Source of the DNA: CAWELS01 sp964468205
Lineage (GTDB): Bacteria; Acidobacteriota; Terriglobia; Bryobacterales; Bryobacteraceae
DNA: 64,000 nt
Reading direction: 5' to 3'
Assembly: GCA_964468205.1 (NCBI GenBank)
Contig: CAYXVG010000007.1
Location: 101,192-165,191 of the forward strand
Each line of letters begins with the position of its first letter. Position 1 is the stretch's first letter. Position numbers and translations under genes: made by a program. Shown here piece after piece: positions 8,988-17,523 of the stretch. The notes under the pieces are model-generated. The model did not search any database, had not been told where the DNA came from, and saw only the letters and a program-made list of their open reading frames with translations.

Positions 8988-9323
8988 TTGCTTCAGTTTA
9001 GCAATTGAGGAATGTAGTGGCGCCGTCACAGCAGCCGATTGTCGACTGTCTTCCCATTTCTTTGTGGTAGACTTACGCTACCTTTGAGGGGCTGGCTACC
9101 TATAGGGGCGGATGGGATCAGGGTTCTTTGTTCCGTCACCGGACATTCTCCTGAATTCCGGAGGGAGTAAACTGAGAGTGCAAGCTTCACGATCAAATCT
9201 GAAAAGACAATCCGGATTCGTGATCTGGTGATTTGGGTGATTTGGAGTCAGTCACCGTGGATGTCCGTTGCTTCCGCCCGGACTCTCATGGGAAGCAGGA
9301 ACCACACAGGAGGCAGGTGAACA
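8988..9323. other. divergent intergenic region (336 bp) with a 9-bp tandem repeat
   Basis: No coding signal is seen here. The region separates the minus-strand propeller gene from the plus-strand cupin gene and should hold both promoters. GGTGATTTG occurs twice head to tail at 9227-9235 and 9236-9244, with a degenerate third copy just before (CGTGATCT, 9219-9226). AGGAGG upstream of 9324 is the cupin ribosome-binding site. No convincing -35/-10 pair was found. Confidence 0.4.
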
Positions 9324-9689
9324 ATGCATATCAGCAAGGAAAAGATACCGGTTATGCTGGAAGCCCCCGGGGCGGTCTTGAGATCGGAAAACTGGGACGG
9401 CATGCGGGCCGCGACCGTGAAGCTTTCCAAAGGGGCCGACTTCACACCCGTTTTGAAGGGATTGAAGGACGACCTATGCCCATGCCCGCACTGGGGTTAC
9501 ATGATCAAAGGTTCGGTGCAAGTGCGGTACACGGATGGCGGAGAAGAGACGTTCCACGCCGGAGACGTCTGGTACCTGCCTCCCGGCCACACCCTTTGGT
9601 GCGAGGAAGATGCGGAATATGTTGACTTTAGTCCGGCAGAGGATTTTGAGCGCGTAATCGAGCACATCCGCGAACAGATTCCCGGCTAA
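9324..9689 (+). CDS. small cupin-domain protein
   Basis: The protein has 121 residues and no signal peptide. One cupin domain spans about residues 40-110, with the typical G(X)5HXH-like start replaced by CPHWGYMIKGSVQVRY and the second motif GDVWYLPPGHTLW. It may bind a metal through His in PHWG and PPGH, but the full 3-His/1-Glu set is not obvious. A good AGGAGG site lies upstream. Small stand-alone cupins act as sugar isomerases, dioxygenases or sensors, and nothing here decides between these. Confidence 0.65.
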   Translation: MHISKEKIPVMLEAPGAVLRSENWDGMRAATVKLSKGADFTPVLKGLKDDLCPCPHWGYMIKGSVQVRYTDGGEETFHAGDVWYLPPGHTLWCEEDAEYVDFSPAEDFERVIEHIREQIPG

Positions 9690-9750
9690 CTGCCCGTGTC
9701 GTCCGGAGACGCACCCAGACCTGACATTCAACGGACTGAGTCATCGGGGG

Positions 9751-9790
9751 GGGCAGCGTCCGGCGCCGCTGCCCGAATGCGATAGCATTC
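9751..9790 (+). terminator. two adjacent hairpins after the cupin gene
   Basis: A perfect 8-bp stem, GGGCAGCG (9751-9758) with CGCTGCCC (9767-9774), is followed directly by a 6-bp stem, GAATGC (9775-9780) with GCATTC (9785-9790), closed by a GATA tetraloop. There is no T-run, so a factor-independent terminator is not certain; an operator for the gene at 9832 is an alternative. Confidence 0.35.
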
Positions 9791-9831
9791 AGTGTGGTGG
9801 TTTCGCAGCCTTCGAAAGGAAGTGCATTAGC

Positions 9832-10743
9832 ATGATGGGTTCGTTTCGCAATTCGCTACTCTATTTCGCTCTCACCCTGGCCCTTGTTGGCTCGCTGGCG
9901 GCGCAGGACCGCGTTGTTCTCAAGCTCTGGCCCGGCGGCGCGCCGGGAGAGAAGGGTGATATCGGCCCCGAGAAAAGCGAGCCGGGAGACGGGCCCAAAA
10001 AGGTCATCCGCGTCTCGAACGTCAGCGAGCCCACGCTCACCTTGTACCGAGCCCCGGAGGGCAAGGCGAACGGCGCTGCGGTCGTCATCTGCCCGGGGGG
10101 CGGCTACAATATCCTTGCCTGGGACCTGGAGGGAACCGAAGTCGCCGAGTGGCTCAATTCCATCGGGGTGACTGCAGTCATCCTCAAGTACCGTGTTCCG
10201 CGGCGCGACAAGGACAACCCGCACGAGACCCCTCTGCAGGATGCCCAGAGGGCCATGCGGCTCGTCCGGCAGCACGCCAAGGAGTGGGGCGTCGATCCTG
10301 GGCGAATCGGGATGCTCGGTTTCTCAGCCGGGGGACACCTGACGGTGATGACCGGCCTGCACCACGATCAGAAGGCCTACCAGCGGATGGATTCCGCTGA
10401 CGATCTGAGCGCCCGGCCCGACTTCCTGATTCCGATTTACGCCGCCTATCTCGGTGGCAAGGAAGACGAGACGAAGCTGAGCCCGCTCGTGCAGGTAACC
10501 GAGCGGACACCGCCCACCTTCATGGCAGTCACCTACGACGACAAGCTGCGCGGCCTGCACGCCGGACTCCTGCTCGCCGAGATGAAGAAGAAGGGCGTAC
10601 CGGCGGAAGCTCACATCTTCCTCAAAGGCGGGCACGGGTACGGGCTGCGACCCTCGGAAGACCCCGTCACTGGCTGGCCGAAGCTCTGCGAGCAGTGGAT
10701 GCGCGCCTCGGGCTTCCTCGATTCAAGCGCCGGCCCGCGCTGA
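9832..10743 (+). CDS. secreted alpha/beta hydrolase (acetyl-xylan-esterase-like)
   Basis: This 303-residue protein has a signal peptide ending near SLAAQ. The alpha/beta hydrolase fold shows the oxyanion strand ICPGGGYNILAWDLEG, the nucleophile elbow GFSAGGHL and a C-terminal catalytic His in GGHGYGL; the acid is probably the Asp in TYDDKLRG. This pattern is that of BD-FAE/xylan-esterase-like enzymes that deacetylate plant polysaccharides or other esters. GAAAGGAAG about 9 bases upstream serves as ribosome-binding site. Its neighbours are other exported carbohydrate-type enzymes, which fits polymer degradation, but the substrate is an inference. Confidence 0.75.
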   Translation: MMGSFRNSLLYFALTLALVGSLAAQDRVVLKLWPGGAPGEKGDIGPEKSEPGDGPKKVIRVSNVSEPTLTLYRAPEGKANGAAVVICPGGGYNILAWDLEGTEVAEWLNSIGVTAVILKYRVPRRDKDNPHETPLQDAQRAMRLVRQHAKEWGVDPGRIGMLGFSAGGHLTVMTGLHHDQKAYQRMDSADDLSARPDFLIPIYAAYLGGKEDETKLSPLVQVTERTPPTFMAVTYDDKLRGLHAGLLLAEMKKKGVPAEAHIFLKGGHGYGLRPSEDPVTGWPKLCEQWMRASGFLDSSAGPR

Positions 10744-10820
10744 AGACCCTTCCTGGCAAAGGGATTCGATTTACCCTCAACGGCTGCGGGTCAAAGCGTC
10801 GTGCGAGACTTGCAGTGCAC

Positions 10821-11993
10821 TTACCAGGAAAGCCGCTCTCCCTTCCGGAAGGCCGTGTTGCCGAAGTGACAGGCGTTTGCGGCATCCACAGCTTCGTCCA
10901 CGGGCGAGTTCGGCTGTTTCCGCGTGCGAACGCAATCGAGGAAGTTTGCCACGTGGTCCCGGGCGCCGTCACGGATGGAGCGCATACGGATCTCCGGCTC
11001 CGGGTACGCCGTGCTCTCCTTTGGGACCACCCCTTCCGGAAAGATGGTGAAGCCGTTTCGGTTCAACTTCATCAGTGCGTTCTCGCCACGGAAGACGATA
11101 TTGCCGCCGTCGAGATGGCAATGCATGGTTCCGTTGTAGACGATGGCGAATCCGCCGGGGTACTCGTAATAGCAGTTTATGGTGTCCGGGCATTCCTGAA
11201 AGTTGAAAGCGAACCGGCCGCCGGCGGCCTGGGCGTGGAGCGGATGTTTGAGGTCCAGGATCCAGTGCAGCGTGTCGCACCAGTGGCTGTAGAGGTCCGT
11301 CAGGTGGCCTCCGCCGTAGTCCCAGAACCAGCGCCACCGGGCGTAACGGACAGCGTCCACCGGATGGTTCGGTGCGTTGCCGAGCCAGCTTTTCCAGTCG
11401 ATCTCGGCGTCGTTGATTCGGGCCTTCGCGGTGTCGAAAGCGAGGTAAGTCTGGTACCAAGAGGCGAGAATCAGCGTGATCTTGCCCAGCCGCCCGGAGC
11501 GGACGAGTTTGCGCGCCTCGATGAAGTGGTCCCAGGAGCGCTGCTGGTAGCCTACCTGCACGATATTCTTCGACCCAGCCGCAACGCGCTTGAGTTCCGC
11601 ACCCTCCTCGATAGTGTGTGAGATGGGCTTCTCGACAAAGACATCCTTGCCGGCCTCGAGCGAGTCGACGGTCATCGGCACGTGCCAATGATCCGGCGAG
11701 CCGATGATGACCGCGTCGATGTCTCCGCGTCCGAGCAACTCGCGATAGTCGCCGTAGGGGGCCGCATCCGGGGCGAACTCCCGAGTCTGCCGCAGCCGGG
11801 GCTGGTATACGTCGGCCGCAGCCACAATCTCGCATCCGCCTACGTCGAGGGCCTTCTTCAATAGATACTGCCCCCGCCCGCCGCAGCCGAGGCCGCCAAG
11901 GCGAATGCGGTCATTCGCTCCGAGAACGCGGCCATAGGAAAGGGCGGTCACCGTGGTGGCCGCCTTGAGGAAATTGCGCCGGTTCGCAGGCAT
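10821..11993 (-). CDS. Tat-exported Gfo/Idh/MocA family oxidoreductase
   Basis: This 390-residue protein starts with a twin-arginine signal (NRRNFLKAATTVTAL). The Rossmann start is RLGGLGCGGRGQYLL and the EKP motif typical of Gfo/Idh/MocA enzymes is present in FVEKPISHT at about residue 110. The C-terminal half is the alpha/beta dimerisation domain with the DYGGGHLTDLYSHW segment, giving a substrate-site His. Exported members, like glucose-fructose oxidoreductase, carry tightly bound NAD(P). Together with DUF1080 proteins it could oxidise a sugar at C3 before beta-elimination. It lies tail to tail with the esterase and 52 bases from the divergent OPT gene. Confidence 0.8.
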   Translation of the reverse strand: MPANRRNFLKAATTVTALSYGRVLGANDRIRLGGLGCGGRGQYLLKKALDVGGCEIVAAADVYQPRLRQTREFAPDAAPYGDYRELLGRGDIDAVIIGSPDHWHVPMTVDSLEAGKDVFVEKPISHTIEEGAELKRVAAGSKNIVQVGYQQRSWDHFIEARKLVRSGRLGKITLILASWYQTYLAFDTAKARINDAEIDWKSWLGNAPNHPVDAVRYARWRWFWDYGGGHLTDLYSHWCDTLHWILDLKHPLHAQAAGGRFAFNFQECPDTINCYYEYPGGFAIVYNGTMHCHLDGGNIVFRGENALMKLNRNGFTIFPEGVVPKESTAYPEPEIRMRSIRDGARDHVANFLDCVRTRKQPNSPVDEAVDAANACHFGNTAFRKGERLSW

Positions 11994-12045
11994 GATTTCA
12001 CGATATTCTATCAGGCCCGGCGCCGTCTGCTAAGATCGGCTGTTT

Positions 12046-14082
12046 ATGGCCACACCGCCGCAACAAGCCCCCGCCGAGATGACTGTGAAGGCGGTGCTGG
12101 TAGGACTCTTCCTCTCCCTGGTCTTCGGCGCGGCAAACGCTTACCTCGGCATGAGAGCGGGACAGACGATCGCAGCCACGATTCCGGCGGCAGTGATCGC
12201 AATGGCTTTGTTTCGCACATCGATGTTCCGGGGGACTCTCCAGGAACAGAATATCGCCCGCACGGCGGCGTCCGTCGGCGAGGCCCTGGTGGCCGGCGCA
12301 ATCTTCACCATTCCGGCATTCATGATGGTGGAGATTGACGGCGCGCGGCTCTGGGGCGACCTCCGCGAGCACTACTGGGAAGCGACCTTCGTCCTGCTGG
12401 TGGGCGGGCTGCTGGGCGTCTTCTTCATCATCGTTCTGCGGAAACCGCTGTGCGTGGATGCCGGCCTGCCATGGCCGGAAAGCGTCGCCAGCGTGGAGAT
12501 CGTGAAGGCCGGCGAGAAGGCCGGGCGGGCGGCAAAGCTCATTTTCGGAGCGATGGGTTTCGGAGCGCTGCTCCAGATACTCAAAAGCCGGAGCGGGCTG
12601 CAGATCTTCCGGGAGTACACCGAAGGGTTTTGGGAGTTTCCGAAGTCCGTGGTGCAGCACTTCGACTTCTCACAGAAGACAATCGGCTCGGTCCAGCATG
12701 GCGGGGGTGTTCCGTGGAGCACTCCAGCCCTCTCCCCCGCCCTGATTGGCATCGGCTATATCATCGGTCCTAAATACTCTTCCATTAGCGTCTCGGGAGG
12801 CGTGATCGCGTGGTGGATGCTCATCCCTCTGCTGCTGTTTTTTGACCCTGACTTGCCGGCGCGGCTGGGCGGGTTCGAGGCGGCGGCGCGCGATGTGCAG
12901 GCCTACACCGTCTGGTACAACATCGTCCGGCCGATTGCAGTGGGCGCGATGCTGGTGGCAGCGGCGAACACCTTGCTCGGATTGAGGGCGTCGATCAGCA
13001 AGTCCTTTAAGGGAGCCCTCCACGCTTCGGCAAAAGCCGCCCATGAAAGCGTGCCAGCCGCGCGGACGGAGCAGGATATCCCCTTCAAATGGACCGCTCT
13101 CTCCGCCCTGGCGCTGCTGGTTCCGATTACAGCGATCTATTACTACTTCACCGGCGGATGGAAAGCCGCGGTGGTGTCGGCCGTGGTGATGAGCCTCACC
13201 GGATTCTTGCTGTCGGCGGTGGGCGCCTATCTGGTAGGGTTGGTTGGCGTCTCGAACCAGCCGGTCTCGGGATTGACGCTGGCGGCGCTTGTGCTCTCGG
13301 CGCTGGTGCTGCTTGTGTTCGGAGTCTCCGGAGCGGCGGGCGTGGCCGCCGTTTTGGGCGTGTCGGCGGTGGTATGCTGCGCTTGCAGCGTGTCCGGTTC
13401 GCTGATTCAGGACCTGAAGGCGGGCCATCTTCTGAAAGGGACGCCCTGGAAGATGGAGTTAGTGGAGATCATCGCGATTATCCTTCTGGCCTTCTTTCTG
13501 ATGGGACCAATCGTGGCGCTGCACGAAGCCAACCTTGACACCGGCGGCATCGGCGGCCGGGCGCTCCCCGCGCCGCAGGCGGGACTCATGGCGCAGCTTG
13601 CCAAGGGTATTGTCGGCGGTGAGATGGCCTGGGGGTTGCTCGGAATCGGCGGCGCATTCGGCCTGTCCCTTATTCTGTGCGGAGCCCGGGCGCCGATGCT
13701 GATCGCGGTAGGAATGTACCTTCCATTCGATACGACTTCCGCGATCTTCATCGGCGGCGTGTTGAAGTGGATCACCGGGCGATTTGCGGCGCGCCGCAGA
13801 GAAGGCGAACAGAGGGAGATTGACGAGAGCGGCACCCTGCTCGCCAGCGGCCTCATAGCGGGCGAGGCAATCACCGGGATTCTGTTGGCAGTCGCGTTCG
13901 TGGCTGGATTACCGTCTCTCACCCAGATGCTGACCGGCGGCGATACCCTCGGCTTCTTCCCGAGTCTCGGCGGCCCATTATCGCTATTGGGATTCGCGGC
14001 TATTGCGTGGGTGTTGATCCGAATTCCATTGCGTTCCACCGGCTCAACCGAAACCAGCGCGAATGGCGGACCGCTAAGCTAG
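12046..14082 (+). CDS. OPT family oligopeptide/metal-chelate transporter
   Basis: The 678-residue protein has about 14-16 hydrophobic segments across its length. The start ([20 protein letters not shown]) and the [18 protein letters not shown] stretch near residue 450 are characteristic of bacterial OPT transporters. These proteins move oligopeptides or metal-siderophore complexes across the inner membrane with protons. No recognisable Shine-Dalgarno precedes the ATG, so a leaderless or weakly initiated message is possible. The last four bases overlap the stop of the convergent cyclophilin gene. Confidence 0.85.
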   Translation: MATPPQQAPAEMTVKAVLVGLFLSLVFGAANAYLGMRAGQTIAATIPAAVIAMALFRTSMFRGTLQEQNIARTAASVGEALVAGAIFTIPAFMMVEIDGARLWGDLREHYWEATFVLLVGGLLGVFFIIVLRKPLCVDAGLPWPESVASVEIVKAGEKAGRAAKLIFGAMGFGALLQILKSRSGLQIFREYTEGFWEFPKSVVQHFDFSQKTIGSVQHGGGVPWSTPALSPALIGIGYIIGPKYSSISVSGGVIAWWMLIPLLLFFDPDLPARLGGFEAAARDVQAYTVWYNIVRPIAVGAMLVAAANTLLGLRASISKSFKGALHASAKAAHESVPAARTEQDIPFKWTALSALALLVPITAIYYYFTGGWKAAVVSAVVMSLTGFLLSAVGAYLVGLVGVSNQPVSGLTLAALVLSALVLLVFGVSGAAGVAAVLGVSAVVCCACSVSGSLIQDLKAGHLLKGTPWKMELVEIIAIILLAFFLMGPIVALHEANLDTGGIGGRALPAPQAGLMAQLAKGIVGGEMAWGLLGIGGAFGLSLILCGARAPMLIAVGMYLPFDTTSAIFIGGVLKWITGRFAARRREGEQREIDESGTLLASGLIAGEAITGILLAVAFVAGLPSLTQMLTGGDTLGFFPSLGGPLSLLGFAAIAWVLIRIPLRSTGSTETSANGGPLS

Positions 14083-14573
14083 GAGATTGCGCTTTCCTCT
14101 TCAATCGTGACGTTCTCCAGCTTGTCCCCCTGCTGGACTGCATTCACAATTTCCTGCCCCTTCACAACCTTCCCAAACACCACGTGTTTGCCGTCAAGCC
14201 ACTCCGTCTTGATGTGGGTGATGAAAAACTGGCTGCCGTTCGTGTTCGGGCCAGCGTTTGCCATCGACAGCGAACCGACTTCATGCTTCAACCAGTCGCC
14301 TTCAAACTCGTCCTCGAACTTGTAGCCGGGGCCGCCGCGCCCAGTGGCTGTCGGGTCACCGCCCTGAATCATGAAATCCGGAATCACCCGGTGAAAACTC
14401 GTGCCGTTATAGAATCCCTCGTTGGCCAGAAAAACGAAGTTGTTCACTGTTTTCGGGGCGTTTCCTGGATAGAGCTCGCAAACGATCTCGCCCTTCGACG
14501 TCTCGAATTTCGCGGTCAGCTTCTTTTCCGGGTCAATCGACATGGGCGGCGGCGCCGCGTACTGTTTAGCCAT
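14079..14573 (-). CDS. cyclophilin-type peptidyl-prolyl cis-trans isomerase
   Basis: The 164-residue protein is a single cyclophilin domain without a signal peptide, so it is probably cytoplasmic. Catalytic and signature residues are visible in [19 protein letters not shown] (Arg, Phe, Gln), NTNGSQFFI and [10 protein letters not shown]. It accelerates proline isomerisation during folding. The gene overlaps the 3' end of the OPT gene by four bases and is divergent from the M28 peptidase gene. Confidence 0.92.
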   Translation of the reverse strand: MAKQYAAPPPMSIDPEKKLTAKFETSKGEIVCELYPGNAPKTVNNFVFLANEGFYNGTSFHRVIPDFMIQGGDPTATGRGGPGYKFEDEFEGDWLKHEVGSLSMANAGPNTNGSQFFITHIKTEWLDGKHVVFGKVVKGQEIVNAVQQGDKLENVTIEEESAIS

Positions 14574-14615
14574 AAGAACCAGTCTAGCGAACCGCGGCCG
14601 GTAAACTGGAAACGT

Positions 14616-16232
14616 ATGCGCTTATTCCTCGCTCTACTATTCGCCGCGGGGTGTCTCGCGGCCGCCGAGCCGCTGTCGCCGGAACGGATCCGGGCGCACG
14701 TCCGGTTTCTTGCGCATGACCTGCTGGAGGGTCGCGCCCCGGGTTCCCGGGGGGGAAGATTGGCGTCGGAGTATCTCGCGGCGCAATTCGCGGTCGCAGG
14801 CGCGAAGCCGGCCGCTCCGAAAGGCTCCTACTTCCAGACGGTGCCGCTGGCCGGCGTCGAAACGCAACCATCAGCGACGCTCGAGGTGGACGGCGGGCAG
14901 CCGCTGATACTCCGGTGGCGGAAGGATTTCACTGGGGCGACCCACCTCCAGCGGGAGAACGTTTCGTTCTTCGCTGAAGCGGTCTTCGCAGGCTACGGCA
15001 TCGACGCTCCGGAATACGGCTGGGACGACTACGGCGCAATCGACGTCACCGGCAAGGTGGTCGTGCTCTTCACTAATGAGCCGCCGTCACAGACGGAGTC
15101 CTTCTTCGAGGGTAAGGCGCTCACCTATTACGGCCGCTGGACGTACAAGTTCGAGGAGGCCCTGAGGCGGGGCGCCACCGCGGCCATCCTGATCCACACG
15201 GACGAGACGGCCGGATACGGCTGGGATGTAGTCCGGAACTCCTGGGGCCGGGAAGAGATTCAGGTTCGACGTCCGGCCGGCGAACCAGCGCTGGCATTCG
15301 CCGGATGGGTCACCGCCGAGGCCGGCGGCACGCTGCTCGGCGCGGCAGGCCATACGGTGGAGGAACTATTGGCCAGGTCCAATACCAAGGGCTTTCGGGC
15401 CTTCCCGCTCGGCATCAGTATCCGGGGGGATATCCCCGCCAAGGTGCGCGAGTTCGAAAGCCGGAACGTGACGGCTGTTGTCCCCGGCTCGGATCCCAAA
15501 CTCGCCGCCGAGGCGGTCCTGTTGAGCGCGCACTGGGATCATCTGGGCACGGGGGGCGACGACCCAAATGACCAGATCTTCAATGGCGCCGTGGACAACG
15601 CTACCGGCTGCGCGATCCTGATCGAACTGGCCCGGGCGTGGGCCTCTCTCGAGAAGAAGCCCGCGCGTTCGGCTCTCTTCCTCGCTGTGACCGCTGAGGA
15701 GTCCGGCTTGCTCGGTTCCCGCTACTTCGCTTCGCACCCGCTAATCCCGCCCGGCCGGATCGCCGCCGCGTTGAACTTCGACGCCTACCTCCCGATTGGA
15801 CTGCCATCGAGCATCGTAGTCAACGGAGCGGGGCGTACCACTATCGGGCCGCTCGTGGAGGACGCGGCGCGCCGTCACAACCTGACGATCAAGCGGGACC
15901 CGCGTCCGGGACAAGGGTCCTATTTCCGCTCGGACCATTTCGCGTTCGCCCAGGTTGGGATTCCGGCGTTTTCCATCAACTTCGGCGGTGACTTCGACGG
16001 GCGCCCGGCCGAGTGGGTCGAGGCACAGCGCAAAGCCTTCAGGGAGAGCTACCATCAGCCTTCGGACGAGTATCGCGATGAATGGGACTTTGCCGGCCTG
16101 GCGTTGCTTGGCGAGTACGGACTTCTAGTGGGGAGAACGATTGCGGAGTGGGAAGCCACTCCAAACTGGCAAGCCGGCGATCCCCTGAAGAAAATGCGGG
16201 ACGCTACGCTTGCCGGCGCAGCGTCACAGTAG
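14616..16232 (+). CDS. secreted M28-family zinc metallopeptidase with PA insert
   Basis: The product has 538 residues from ATG at 14616. A signal peptide ([20 protein letters not shown]) marks this start; the frame is open further up across the cyclophilin gene but that part is not coding. A protease-associated (PA) region lies at about residues 130-260. The M28 zinc set is present: His near 306 in SAHWDHLG, Asp near 327 in AVDNATG, Glu pair near 361 in [10 protein letters not shown], Asp in NFDAY and a final His in YHQPSDEY. It should act as an exported aminopeptidase or carboxypeptidase. The stop lies 29 bases inside the convergent ispF gene. Confidence 0.88.
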   Translation: MRLFLALLFAAGCLAAAEPLSPERIRAHVRFLAHDLLEGRAPGSRGGRLASEYLAAQFAVAGAKPAAPKGSYFQTVPLAGVETQPSATLEVDGGQPLILRWRKDFTGATHLQRENVSFFAEAVFAGYGIDAPEYGWDDYGAIDVTGKVVVLFTNEPPSQTESFFEGKALTYYGRWTYKFEEALRRGATAAILIHTDETAGYGWDVVRNSWGREEIQVRRPAGEPALAFAGWVTAEAGGTLLGAAGHTVEELLARSNTKGFRAFPLGISIRGDIPAKVREFESRNVTAVVPGSDPKLAAEAVLLSAHWDHLGTGGDDPNDQIFNGAVDNATGCAILIELARAWASLEKKPARSALFLAVTAEESGLLGSRYFASHPLIPPGRIAAALNFDAYLPIGLPSSIVVNGAGRTTIGPLVEDAARRHNLTIKRDPRPGQGSYFRSDHFAFAQVGIPAFSINFGGDFDGRPAEWVEAQRKAFRESYHQPSDEYRDEWDFAGLALLGEYGLLVGRTIAEWEATPNWQAGDPLKKMRDATLAGAASQ

Positions 16233-16686
16233 CTTGCGCCTCCACGCTGCGCCCCTCCCCGACCGGTCCAACTCTTTCCGCCGTCTTGAACTTCACATTC
16301 ACGCGGTCCACGTGCAGGCCCAGGACCGCCGCGACACTGTCACGGATCGCGGCGCGGTAGTCCCTTAGTTTGGGCCGCTGGAGAATGACGGTGGAGTCCA
16401 CGTTCACAAGCGCAAATCCCCGCTCGCCGGCAAGTTCCACCGCGCGCTTCAGAAACAGGTCGCTCGCGGCGCCTTTCCATTCCGGATCGGTATCGGGGAA
16501 GTGCATGCCGATGTCTCCGAGGGCGGCGGCGCCGAGGACGGCGTCGGTGATGGCATGGAACAGGGCATCGGCGTCGGAGTGTCCGACCAGGCCAAAGTCC
16601 GCGGGGATCCTGACCCCCCCCAAAATGATACACGAGCCAGGCCCCGTGCGATGAACGTCCCACCCGAGGCCTGAACGGTACTCCAT
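16204..16686 (-). CDS. ispF: 2-C-methyl-D-erythritol 2,4-cyclodiphosphate synthase
   Basis: This 160-residue enzyme of the MEP isoprenoid pathway converts CDP-ME 2-phosphate to ME-2,4-cyclodiphosphate. The metal ligands Asp and His are in GWDVHR (residues about 8-11) and the third His is in LVGHSDADALFHAI; the TAERVGPVGEG C-terminal signature is present. The ATG at 16686 shares its A with the TGA stop of ispD (TGATG), showing translational coupling. Its 3' end overlaps the convergent peptidase gene by 29 bases. Confidence 0.95.
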   Translation of the reverse strand: MEYRSGLGWDVHRTGPGSCIILGGVRIPADFGLVGHSDADALFHAITDAVLGAAALGDIGMHFPDTDPEWKGAASDLFLKRAVELAGERGFALVNVDSTVILQRPKLRDYRAAIRDSVAAVLGLHVDRVNVKFKTAERVGPVGEGRSVEAQATVTLRRQA

Positions 16687-17414
16687 CAAGCAGTAGCCTC
16701 GGCCTTGGCCTTTTCCTCGGCCAGGAAGAGCTTCGCCAGGCTAACATCGCTGGGTCGGGTAATCTTGATATTGCGGTCGCTGCCAGGAACGACGGTCACC
16801 GCGACCTTCTCAAGGCGCTCCACCAGGCTGGATTCGTCTGTTCCAACAAACTCGTCGTCCCGCGCCTTGGCGAACGCTTCCCGCAACAAATCCAGCCGGA
16901 AAACCTGGGGCGTCTGCGTCAGCACCAAGCGGTCACGGGGAAGCGTGGCGCGCACCTTCGTCAGTTGCACTTGCTTGACGGTATCGACTGGGACGATGCC
17001 GACTATCGCGGCGCCATCCGCAGCCGCCGCCTGGACGACCTTCTGGAGAATCTCCTCGTCAACGAACGGGCGCACGGCGTCATGCACGGCCACCAGGTCG
17101 GTGTCCTCGGAGACAACGCCCAGGGCATTCTCCACCGAATGCTGCCGGGTCTCTCCGCCCTCGACAAGATGAACGGGCTTTGCCGGGCGGTCCTGCTGGA
17201 TCAGTTCTCCCACCCACGGCAGGTCTTCCTGCCGCAGCGCCACGATGATCTCGTTTACCAGCGGCGATCCTGCGAACTTGCGGATCGTGTGGAGCAGAAT
17301 CGGCAGCCCGTCGAGTAACATGAACTGCTTGCGGCTAGTGCCAGACTTCTCGGGATCGGCCGGGCGCATGCGGGTCCCGAGCCCCGCGGCGGGAAGTATC
17401 ACAGCGAGTTTCAT
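16686..17414 (-). CDS. ispD: 2-C-methyl-D-erythritol 4-phosphate cytidylyltransferase
   Basis: The enzyme has 242 residues from ATG at 17414 (MKLAVILPAAGLGTRM); the frame continues upstream but without homology. The nucleotide loop PAAGLGTRM is followed by Lys in SRKQFMLLDG, and DAVRPFV and the DESSLVE segment match IspD. It makes CDP-methylerythritol in the MEP pathway. It is coupled to ispF by a one-base overlap and follows the PIN/TRAM gene, the order seen as yacL-ispD-ispF in Firmicutes. Confidence 0.95.
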   Translation of the reverse strand: MKLAVILPAAGLGTRMRPADPEKSGTSRKQFMLLDGLPILLHTIRKFAGSPLVNEIIVALRQEDLPWVGELIQQDRPAKPVHLVEGGETRQHSVENALGVVSEDTDLVAVHDAVRPFVDEEILQKVVQAAAADGAAIVGIVPVDTVKQVQLTKVRATLPRDRLVLTQTPQVFRLDLLREAFAKARDDEFVGTDESSLVERLEKVAVTVVPGSDRNIKITRPSDVSLAKLFLAEEKAKAEATA

Positions 17415-17480
17415 GACGCTCTGCGAAGACAATTCTACCTCATGCTCTTCAAGTTCGTTCGACTGAGCGAGCCGGGACCC

Positions 17481-17521
17481 CGCTGATGCTCCGGGCGCCG
17501 GCGGCGCGGGGAGCATCAGCG
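17481..17521 (-). terminator. perfect 12-bp inverted repeat between the PIN/TRAM gene and ispD
   Basis: CGCTGATGCTCC (17481-17492) pairs with GGAGCATCAGCG (17510-17521) around a 17-base G+C-rich loop. The hairpin begins three bases after the stop of the minus-strand PIN/TRAM gene. No T-run follows, so it may be a terminator needing a factor, an RNA-processing site or a 3'-stabilising hairpin separating two levels of expression. Confidence 0.45.
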
Positions 17522-17523
17522 GG

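Noticed and set aside
10695..11621. 308-codon open frame on the plus strand
   Set aside because: It is antisense to the Gfo/Idh/MocA gene and has no recognisable domain.
12670..13428. 252-codon open frame opposite the OPT transporter
   Set aside because: Composition dominated by Arg, His and Gln, as expected for the complement of a membrane-protein gene.
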